Shown here piece by piece: positions 1 through 6,609 of a DNA stretch of 14,182 nt. The translations under genes were made by a program, and so were the position numbers. The stretch is taken from the NCBI GenBank assembly GCA_027347805.1, contig DAIEQP010000057.1:1-14182 (forward strand), in the 5' to 3' direction. The stretch comes from Ignavibacteria bacterium (GTDB lineage: Bacteria > Bacteroidota > Ignavibacteria > Ignavibacteriales > Melioribacteraceae). Position 1 is the first letter of the stretch. Every line of letters begins with the position of its first letter. Under the pieces are notes generated by a model. It was not told the DNA's origin. It saw only the letters and a list, made by a program, of their open reading frames with translations, and made no database searches.

Positions 1-6
1 GTGCTT

Positions 7-3000
7 ATGAAAAACAAATTCATTTTTGTTGTGTTAATTACACTTTTAAGCTTTAGTGTAATACAAGCACAATATCCTAGCGGAGCTGGGGTAAGTTTAA
101 CTACATCTTTTTTTGTTAACTCCGGTTCCTTAGTATTAACCAATGGAACGTCATATGATTTATTCCTGCTTGACGCAGCTGGAACAACTGTTATTGGAAG
201 CCAATATACATTTGTTTATAACAGCGGTGCAGGAAATACTATTACATTGGCTAATCTTGGCTCTCCCGTTTTAACTGCCAATACCAGTTACAAATGGGGT
301 GTTTGGCCCAACGGGACTGCTAGTCCTCCTAATCCTGCGACAGTAATTAGCGGTATTTATTCTTTTACTACTAATTCTGCATCACCATCACTATCGTCGC
401 CGACAGATGGTCAGACAGGATTATCAACCCTTGGAACAACTTTAAACTGGGGAAGTTCTGCGGGAGCTGATCATTATCGTATTACAATTCAAGTGCAATC
501 CACTCATGTTACAATCGGTGGTGCATATCCAAAAGTTGTAACATCAGCCACACTATCAGATGTACTTCCTACTTTAGCATTAGGAACTACTTATGAATGG
601 AAAGTTGATGCATCGAATGATGGAGGTTTAAGCTGGTCAACTTCATCTTTCATAACTTTTACAACTTCATTAACAAATATTTCACCTGTATTAGCAGGTA
701 TTGAAGTAGGAGCTTTCAGTTATACTGAAGGGCCTGCATTACCAGTTACTTCTTCAATAACAATTACTGATCCTGATGATGTAAATCTGGCTAGCGCTAC
801 TATTCAGATTACAACAAATTATCAAAATGGTTATGATTATTTAAGTTATACCGATGTAGCACCATTATCAGGTAGTTGGAATGCTGCAACTGGAACATTA
901 ACTATAACTGGAGCTGGTACAGTAGCACAATATCAAACTGCATTAAGAAGTGTAAATTTCTTTAGTCCTGGAAACACATCTAAGGTAGTTTCATTTAGAG
1001 TAAATGACAGTCATACAAATAGCAACATTGTTACCAGAACTGTAAATGTAACACCATTTTTAGTTCAATATGTAAATGGATTAACAGGAGTTTCTATTGA
1101 ACCTTCATTTTCATGGAATTCTAGACCTTCTGTGACATCTTACGAAATAAGGATTTCAACTCAAGGAAGTTCTCAAGTTGCATTTGATGCAAATGTAATT
1201 GCAACTCAAACTGGCATTAGTAGCTTGCTTACTTCTTTTGCATTCAATGCAACAATGACTGGAATGCCATTAAACAATAATACTACTTATTACTGGCAGA
1301 TGATTGCAAGAGATGCGCCGGATTATACTTCTGTTATTAGACATTTTACTACTTATCCTGCTGTTACTGTTACTATGTATAATCCTGAAGATGGAGGAAC
1401 TAATTGGAATAATACTTCGGTACTATTTTCATATGGAACTGGATTAAATACAAATGGGCTCGAATTTAAAATTCAATTTTATCAGTTAGATGCTGGTACT
1501 CCAAGTGAGGCTCAATGGGCAACTACAACAACACCTGGAACAGCAAGTGCTGGTTATATAATTACTAATAATCTATCTTATAATAAAACAGGATTATTAG
1601 CTGGTAAAAGATATTGCTGGAGAGTAATTGTTCAAAACAGTACTACTCATGAAGTATATCGTTACTCAGCTGTTCGTTCATTTACTAATAAGGGTGGTGC
1701 TTCTGTCGTTCTTACTCAATCATATCCTATCGGCGGAACACAAGTTTTTACCTCAACTCCTGAAGCTTATTGGTATATCGATCATTCTGCAACAGGTTTA
1801 ACTTATCAACTTGCTTATAGAACAACAGCACCTGGATTAGGTGATGTAAATATATTTGATGATGTTGCTGGTGTTACTTTAGTACCAGGAACTCCTACAA
1901 TTACTAATTTACATTATACTTTCCCTGCATTACCATCTGGATCTCAGATTTGGTGGCAAGTTCGAGCATATTATGCAGATGCAACCACATATTCATATTC
2001 AGCAATTGAAACATTTAACACACCTGCTGCAGTTGTAGTAGCACCGATTACTCCATTCTTATCATATCCAATTACTGGTATGTTGCTTTATACAACTGCG
2101 CCAGATTTGTATTGGTATCTTGGACAGGATCCTGGAGTAGGTCTTCGTTATCAAGTTGCATTAAAAGATAATGTAGCTCCAGTTGGAGGAGATTTATTTG
2201 ACGGTCAAGCTACAAAAATACCTGCAGCAGATACATATGCAGGCTTAATAACAAGCTTGTCTTATAGTTTATCTTCATTAACACCTGGCCATACATATTA
2301 CTGGCAGGTACGTTCTTCATATGATGGAGTAACATGGTCAACTCCTTCTGCAATTGAATCATTTGTTCTTATTGGTGCAACAAGTGATAGAAAGACAGTT
2401 GCTACTGATCCATTAGGAAATGCTACTGTTTATTCAAATAGACCTACTTTATCTTGGTACTTAGAAGGTTCAACTCTTGGTGTAGGTGGTTTTACTGTTA
2501 AATATTCTACTACTGATCAATCACCTAATTGGTCATCTTATGCCGGCGCTCCATCAGCTTCTGGTGGTGTTTATACAGTTAGTTCTTCGACGTTCTCAAA
2601 AGCATTAGATGTAGATCTAACATCTGGTCAGCATTATTATTGGGCTGTTGTAGTTTCTGGTGATGCAAGTTCTGAATCCGCATATTCAACTGGAGATTTT
2701 ACAGTAGTTGGAGGAGCTTCATCAATCCAATTAACATTCCCAGCAGATGGCGATCCGGTTTATACTTCATCAACATTATTATCCTGGTTTGTAGTTGGTT
2801 CAACAAGCGGAATCCATCATTATTCTATAATGTATAGCAATTCTGATGTATTTGCAGGATCTGCACCAATTACACAAACAACTACATCATTAACAACAAA
2901 TAAAACACTAACAGGATTAAATCAAGGTACTTCATATTATTGGAAAGTAAGAGCCTGGGCAGATGCTGGAGAAACTATAGCAGCAACTCCATGGTCTTCA

Positions 3001-3630
3001 GTATTCAGATTCGACGTAAATTCTGGTGCTGGAAAAATAGTACAGCCTTTAGCAGGAGGTCCTAATAATGTTACTTTAAGTACGACATCTCCTGTTTTAA
3101 CTTGGGTACTTCCATCAAAAACTGCCGCCAACTCTTCATATGAAGTGCAAATAGCCGACAACTCTGGGTTCACAAATGCAAAATCAGTTACTTCAAATAA
3201 TCCGTCTATAAAGTTAAGTGGACTCGAACCGACAAAGAATTATTATTGGAGAGTACGAGCTAAAGATGCAACAGGAAATCCAAGTTACTATTCTAACACA
3301 GCCAAATTTGGTGTTAGTGCAGTAACAGGAATTGCTAATGAATCTATTCCAACTACTTATCAGCTGGAGCAGAATTATCCAAATCCGTTCAATCCAACAA
3401 CTGTAATTAATTATTCATTACCTTCAAATTCTCAAGTAACATTAAAAGTATTTGATATGTTAGGAAGAGAAGTTAGAACATTAGTGAATACGAATATGGT
3501 TGCCGGAAAATATTCTGTAGAATGGAATGGTGATGATAATTTTGGTAGGAAAGTATCTACAGGAATTTATTTGTATAGGATTTCTGCCAACAACTTTACA
3601 TCTGTAAAGAAAATGATATTAATTAAATAA
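7..3630 (+). CDS. Secreted multi-module FN3-like protein with T9SS type A sorting domain
   Basis: Large extracellular protein of 1207 residues from the ATG at 7. The ATG is preferred over the in-frame GTG at position 1 because it gives a clean signal peptide (MKNKFIF..., cleavage near VIQA/QYP); the upstream sequence is outside the window. The body consists of about eight or nine beta-sandwich modules of the fibronectin-III type, each closing with a 'YYW-x-VR' strand. The later ones open with 'YP-x-x-G...VYT-x-x-P-x-L-x-WY' (about residues 572, 686, 800, 911 and 1013). Residues about 224-350 are different: they resemble the cadherin-like repeat of large adhesins (ITDPDD, AQYQTALRSV, SFRVND). 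Residues from about 1117 form the T9SS sorting domain (QNYPNPFNPTT, LGREVRTL, GIYLYRIS, ending KKMILIK). The role is probably surface-attached or released adhesin or carbohydrate binding; no catalytic motif was seen. It is a paralogue of the gene at 3816 and is probably co-transcribed with the micro-ORF at 3660. Confidence 0.88.
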   Translation: MKNKFIFVVLITLLSFSVIQAQYPSGAGVSLTTSFFVNSGSLVLTNGTSYDLFLLDAAGTTVIGSQYTFVYNSGAGNTITLANLGSPVLTANTSYKWGVWPNGTASPPNPATVISGIYSFTTNSASPSLSSPTDGQTGLSTLGTTLNWGSSAGADHYRITIQVQSTHVTIGGAYPKVVTSATLSDVLPTLALGTTYEWKVDASNDGGLSWSTSSFITFTTSLTNISPVLAGIEVGAFSYTEGPALPVTSSITITDPDDVNLASATIQITTNYQNGYDYLSYTDVAPLSGSWNAATGTLTITGAGTVAQYQTALRSVNFFSPGNTSKVVSFRVNDSHTNSNIVTRTVNVTPFLVQYVNGLTGVSIEPSFSWNSRPSVTSYEIRISTQGSSQVAFDANVIATQTGISSLLTSFAFNATMTGMPLNNNTTYYWQMIARDAPDYTSVIRHFTTYPAVTVTMYNPEDGGTNWNNTSVLFSYGTGLNTNGLEFKIQFYQLDAGTPSEAQWATTTTPGTASAGYIITNNLSYNKTGLLAGKRYCWRVIVQNSTTHEVYRYSAVRSFTNKGGASVVLTQSYPIGGTQVFTSTPEAYWYIDHSATGLTYQLAYRTTAPGLGDVNIFDDVAGVTLVPGTPTITNLHYTFPALPSGSQIWWQVRAYYADATTYSYSAIETFNTPAAVVVAPITPFLSYPITGMLLYTTAPDLYWYLGQDPGVGLRYQVALKDNVAPVGGDLFDGQATKIPAADTYAGLITSLSYSLSSLTPGHTYYWQVRSSYDGVTWSTPSAIESFVLIGATSDRKTVATDPLGNATVYSNRPTLSWYLEGSTLGVGGFTVKYSTTDQSPNWSSYAGAPSASGGVYTVSSSTFSKALDVDLTSGQHYYWAVVVSGDASSESAYSTGDFTVVGGASSIQLTFPADGDPVYTSSTLLSWFVVGSTSGIHHYSIMYSNSDVFAGSAPITQTTTSLTTNKTLTGLNQGTSYYWKVRAWADAGETIAATPWSSVFRFDVNSGAGKIVQPLAGGPNNVTLSTTSPVLTWVLPSKTAANSSYEVQIADNSGFTNAKSVTSNNPSIKLSGLEPTKNYYWRVRAKDATGNPSYYSNTAKFGVSAVTGIANESIPTTYQLEQNYPNPFNPTTVINYSLPSNSQVTLKVFDMLGREVRTLVNTNMVAGKYSVEWNGDDNFGRKVSTGIYLYRISANNFTSVKKMILIK

Positions 3631-3752
3631 ATTGACAACATAGAGAATTGAGGAAAGAAATGAGAAAATTGACTGCATCAATTATGATCATATTGATACT
3701 GGCAGCAATAGGACTTGCTCTCTATGCTTGCCATGTAACTTACTTTTCCTAA
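3628..3752 (+). repeat. Duplicated post-gene cassette, copy A
   Basis: The segment from the stop codon of the upstream gene through the micro-ORF matches 6240-6362. The leader (attgacaacatagaga..gaggaa) differs at a few bases and small indels. The first 37 bases of the micro-ORF differ at nine positions. Positions 3697-3748 (52 bases) are completely identical to 6307-6358. Bases 3701-3732 can pair as an imperfect hairpin: GGCA-GCA-TAGG against TCTA-TGC-TGCC, with two single-base bulges and one G-U pair. Confidence 0.9.
3660..3752 (+). CDS. 30-residue hydrophobic peptide, copy A (lipoprotein-signal-like micro-ORF)
   Basis: Thirty codons plus TAA, starting 29 bases after the stop of the large secreted protein, with a good ribosome site (GAGGAA at 3650-3655, four bases before the ATG). 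The peptide begins MRKL, runs through a hydrophobic stretch (about residues 8-21) and ends LALYACHVTYFS. This resembles a lipoprotein signal peptide with an imperfect lipobox LYAC; cleavage before Cys24 would leave the lipidated heptapeptide CHVTYFS. It could equally be a single-span membrane peptide. A second copy with 25 of 30 identical residues sits in the same place behind the paralogous gene, which strongly supports a real conserved unit. Most differences lie in the N-terminal half, and the last 17 residues are identical. I do not recognise a family and assign no function. It might instead be the coding-looking trace of a structured RNA. Confidence 0.6.
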   Translation: MRKLTASIMIILILAAIGLALYACHVTYFS

Positions 3753-3768
3753 ACAAAATTTATAAATA

Positions 3769-3799
3769 GTTGAAGGTTGTTAAATCAACAGCCTTCAAC
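3769..3799 (+). other. Strong hairpin in the spacer before the second secreted-protein gene
   Basis: GTTGAAGGTTGTT (3769-3781) pairs with AACAGCCTTCAAC (3787-3799) around a five-base loop AAATC, giving 13 pairs including one U-G. It has no following T-run: the next bases lead directly into the ribosome site (ggtgagg, 3805-3811) of the gene at 3816. It may be a U-less terminator, a processing or stabilising stem between two cistrons, or a leader element affecting initiation. The sequence shows the stem; its role is inference. Confidence 0.6.
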
Positions 3800-3815
3800 A
3801 GTTAGGTGAGGAAAA

Positions 3816-6242
3816 ATGAAAAAAATAATTTTATTACTTGTTCTTAGTTATGTTGCTGTGGTGGCGCAACCTACTCAAACATCACCAACAAACCATGCCT
3901 ACACTCAAGAAATTTTAACTGTTCTAAATTGGACTGCTACAACTGGTCCTTATACTCTTGAAGTATATAAGGACGCAGCCATGACAAGTGTAGTGTTATC
4001 GCAAGCAGGTATTGTGGCAAATACTTTTACACTTGTAACTCCTCTGGATTATAATACCAAATATTACTGGAGAGTACAAGATGCAACAGCTGCCTGGTCT
4101 GCTTCTCTTTGGGATTTTACTACAAAGTTAAATGCAAAACCAACATTGACGAATCCTCTTAATACAAGCACAGTTTATACAACAAGTGCTACGTTAAATT
4201 GGTATTCAAGTTTGGTTACTGCTTCTTATGATATTCAAATTCGTCCTGCAGTTCCTCCAGCAGATAATGTTGTTGATTATTCTGTAGGGTCTACTGTTAG
4301 CTATAAAGTAGTTAACAGCCTGACTAGCGGACAAACTTATTACTGGCGTGTTAGAGCTAATCAGTTAAGCAACTCTTCAGATTGGTCAGATATCTGGTCA
4401 TTTACTGTAAGCACATCTACAGGTCCTGTAAAACCAGTTGCAACATTTCCTTTAGGAGGCGCAACAGTATATACAGATCAGCCTTATCTTAATTGGTATG
4501 TATTAAGTTCAGCTACCGATCTTCAATTTGATGTTCAATTAAAAATTGGCGCTGGCGCATACTCAACAGTTGCTTCTAATTTGACAACAAATTATTTCCA
4601 GCTTCCTTCATTAACTGCATCGACAACTTATTATTGGCAGGTTAGATCTCATAATGGTGCCGGCACTTCAAGCTGGTCTGATGAAGTATCTTTTGTTACA
4701 AGTTCATCTATACCTGGCAATCCAATAAAACCAATTATAGCATTTCCTGCGGGAGATATAGTTGTTTATGGTACTTCAGCATATTTTTATTGGTATTTGG
4801 ATGCAGCTTCAACTGGAATGTCTTTTGAATATGAACTTAAACCATTAGCTACACCATTTACAAATACTCCAGATGTTACTGGAATTACTGATTTATTCTA
4901 TGAAGTTACTGGATTAACTGCCGGTACAAATTATCATTGGCAGGTTCGTTCAAGATTAGGTGTACAGACTTCTGCATGGTCTGATCCTGCAACATTTTCA
5001 ACAATTGCAGCAGCTGCTGCTACTCCTGTAACACCAATACCTTCATATCCAACTGGCGGTGCAATTGTTTATACAATGAATCCATATCTATATTGGTATA
5101 CTGATTCATATGTACCTGGAACTGAATATCAGTTACAATACAATACTGTAAATACATTTACAGATATTGCGCCTGTTCCTGTTGTAGTCTCTGGTATAAA
5201 TCATCAGTTGACAAATCTTGTTGCAGGCCAGACATATTATTGGAGAGTAAGACAAAGATTAATTGCGACACCTGCTACAACTTCTGCATGGTGTGCTGCA
5301 CAGTCATTTGTTGTAGGTAGTACTCTTTATGAAGGTCCACAAAAACCTGTTTTAGTATTTCCAACAGGAAACACAGTAGTTTATAAATTAAAACCAATAT
5401 TAAGCTGGTATATACCTGGAAGTCCATCACTTATTCAATATGAATTACAATATAAACTGGACAGCGATGATTGGAGTTTAGCTACTTCACCAGCATTAAT
5501 GGCTGCAAATAGCTATGAAATCCCAACTAATTTGACTGGTGGCGCAATTTATAGATGGAGAGTTAGATCAGTTTATAATGGTACACAAAATTCACCTTGG
5601 TCTGATGAAGGTGTATTTATTGTTGATGCAACTTCGACTAGGGTAGCAGGAACTCCAATTACAGGTTCTCCGGTAAATGGAATTCAAGTAAATGAAAAAG
5701 CTGTAAATCTTAGCTGGTTTGTTCCGCAGAAATCAACTAATACAAAATATGCATTAGTAGTTTCTGAGAATGCAAATTTAAGCAGTCCTGTTGTTCAGGC
5801 CGAAAATGTTACTGGAACTTCATACAAAGCAAATTTGAACTCCAATAAAAAATATTATTGGGCTGTAAAAGCAGTTTCACAAACCGGTTTTGAATCTAAT
5901 TACTCCAGCAAAGGTGTATTTAAAACAGGAAATACAACAGCTGTTGAAAATGAAACATTACCTGTAGAATATTCATTGGATCAGAATTATCCAAATCCAT
6001 TCAACCCTTCAACAGTAATTAATTATTCTTTACCAAATAATTCACTAGTAACTCTTAGAGTTTACGATTTATTAGGAAGAGAAGTAAAAACATTAATTAA
6101 TAATGAAGTTGCAGCTGGCAAACATTCAGTTAATTGGATGGGTGATGATAATATTGGGAACAAAGTTGCTACCGGTGTTTACGTTTACAGAATTTCTGCC
6201 GGTAATTTTGTTTCTAGCAAAAAAATGATGTTAGTTAAATAA
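3816..6242 (+). CDS. Secreted FN3-like repeat protein with T9SS type A sorting domain (paralogue)
   Basis: Extracellular protein of 808 residues. The signal peptide is short (MKKIILLLVLSYVAVVA/QPT). Seven modules follow at close to 100-residue spacing; after the first, they open at about residues 112, 211, 310, 411, 515 and 619. Each opens with 'FP-x-G-x-x-VYT-x-x-P-x-L-x-WY' and closes with 'TYYW-R/Q-VR...SxWS...F', an FN3-type beta-sandwich signature. The T9SS sorting domain runs from about residue 719 to the end (LDQNYPNPFNPST, LLGREVKTL, GVYVYRIS, ending KKMMLVK) and is about 70 per cent identical to that of the upstream protein. The start is supported by ggtgagg five bases upstream. No enzymatic residues were recognised, so a structural, adhesive or binding role is likely. 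It differs from the upstream paralogue by lacking the cadherin-like segment and by its more regular module spacing. Confidence 0.9.
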   Translation: MKKIILLLVLSYVAVVAQPTQTSPTNHAYTQEILTVLNWTATTGPYTLEVYKDAAMTSVVLSQAGIVANTFTLVTPLDYNTKYYWRVQDATAAWSASLWDFTTKLNAKPTLTNPLNTSTVYTTSATLNWYSSLVTASYDIQIRPAVPPADNVVDYSVGSTVSYKVVNSLTSGQTYYWRVRANQLSNSSDWSDIWSFTVSTSTGPVKPVATFPLGGATVYTDQPYLNWYVLSSATDLQFDVQLKIGAGAYSTVASNLTTNYFQLPSLTASTTYYWQVRSHNGAGTSSWSDEVSFVTSSSIPGNPIKPIIAFPAGDIVVYGTSAYFYWYLDAASTGMSFEYELKPLATPFTNTPDVTGITDLFYEVTGLTAGTNYHWQVRSRLGVQTSAWSDPATFSTIAAAAATPVTPIPSYPTGGAIVYTMNPYLYWYTDSYVPGTEYQLQYNTVNTFTDIAPVPVVVSGINHQLTNLVAGQTYYWRVRQRLIATPATTSAWCAAQSFVVGSTLYEGPQKPVLVFPTGNTVVYKLKPILSWYIPGSPSLIQYELQYKLDSDDWSLATSPALMAANSYEIPTNLTGGAIYRWRVRSVYNGTQNSPWSDEGVFIVDATSTRVAGTPITGSPVNGIQVNEKAVNLSWFVPQKSTNTKYALVVSENANLSSPVVQAENVTGTSYKANLNSNKKYYWAVKAVSQTGFESNYSSKGVFKTGNTTAVENETLPVEYSLDQNYPNPFNPSTVINYSLPNNSLVTLRVYDLLGREVKTLINNEVAAGKHSVNWMGDDNIGNKVATGVYVYRISAGNFVSSKKMMLVK

Positions 6243-6362
6243 TTGAGAACATAGAGAGTCGAGGAAAAAATGAAAAAATTATCTGCATCGATAATTATCA
6301 TTTTAGTACTGGCAGCAATAGGACTTGCTCTCTATGCTTGCCATGTAACTTACTTTTCATAG
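6240..6362 (+). repeat. Duplicated post-gene cassette, copy B
   Basis: Counterpart of 3628-3752. The identical 52-base core is 6307-6358 and its possible imperfect hairpin is 6311-6342. In this copy only, GTAACTT (6345-6351), at the end of the core, can also pair with AAGTTAC (6364-6370) just past the stop codon. Confidence 0.9.
6270..6362 (+). CDS. 30-residue hydrophobic peptide, copy B (lipoprotein-signal-like micro-ORF)
   Basis: Second copy of the 30-codon ORF, 27 bases after the stop of the second secreted protein and preceded by GAGGAA at 6261-6266. It begins MKKL with a hydrophobic run rich in Ile and Leu, and ends LALYACHVTYFS exactly as in copy A. The N-terminal codons have diverged with conservative or silent changes (Arg/Lys, Thr/Ser, Met/Ile, Ile/Val; TTG/TTA twice, TCA/TCG), the pattern expected if a membrane or signal peptide is being preserved. 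A lipobox-like LYAC would give a mature CHVTYFS lipopeptide. The rho-independent terminator at 6386 follows 24 bases later, so this ORF is probably the last cistron of the transcript. The function is unknown. Confidence 0.6.
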   Translation: MKKLSASIIIILVLAAIGLALYACHVTYFS

Positions 6363-6385
6363 AAAGTTACCTGAATGATTAAATT

Positions 6386-6417
6386 AGCCGTCTCAATAAT
6401 TGGGACGGCTTTTTTTT
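6386..6417 (+). terminator. Rho-independent terminator
   Basis: AGCCGTCTC (6386-6394) pairs with GGGACGGCT (6402-6410) around the loop AATAATT, nine pairs with one U-G. The stem is followed at once by eight T residues (6410-6417, sharing one T with the stem). This is a textbook intrinsic terminator ending the transcript of the two secreted-protein genes and their micro-ORFs. Confidence 0.93.
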
Positions 6418-6574
6418 ATCCGTTTCATAATCAATTCTAAACAAAAGAAATTTGAAAATTATTTATCTGGTTTTCATTTTATTATTTTGCCGTAGAATTT
6501 TTCTTTATGGGTGAAAAATTATAATCGAATATGAAACAAATTCTATAAAATTATAGTTAGATAATAATTCTTGG

Positions 6575-6582
6575 TATATTTG
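6575..6582 (+). promoter_or_regulatory. Possible Bacteroidota-type -7 promoter element
   Basis: TATATTTG matches the TAnnTTTG -7 consensus known for the primary sigma factor of Bacteroidota. It lies 27 bases before the preferred ATG of the GH9 gene and follows the terminator. No convincing -33 TTTG is at the right spacing, so this is a tentative call. The rest of 6418-6609 is AT-rich and shows no gene. Confidence 0.35.
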
Positions 6583-6609
6583 AATAAATAATTATTGTAT
6601 GGAATCGGA

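Noticed and set aside
1..6. GTG at position 1 as start of the first gene
   Set aside because: The ATG at 7 gives a standard MKNK signal peptide; the GTG is at the window edge and no ribosome site can be seen.
2937..3173. Minus-strand open frame of 78 codons inside the first secreted-protein gene
   Set aside because: It lies wholly opposite a well-supported module with YYWKVR signature, has no ribosome site and resembles no family; a shadow frame.
4140..5640. Tandem DNA repeats or CRISPR-like periodicity in the second secreted-protein gene
   Set aside because: The roughly 300-base period reflects diverged protein modules of about 100 residues; there are no short identical direct repeats with unique spacers.
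6595..6609. TTG at 6595 as start of the GH9 gene
   Set aside because: It adds only five residues before a good signal peptide and would leave almost no leader after the candidate -7 element; the ATG at 6610 is simpler.
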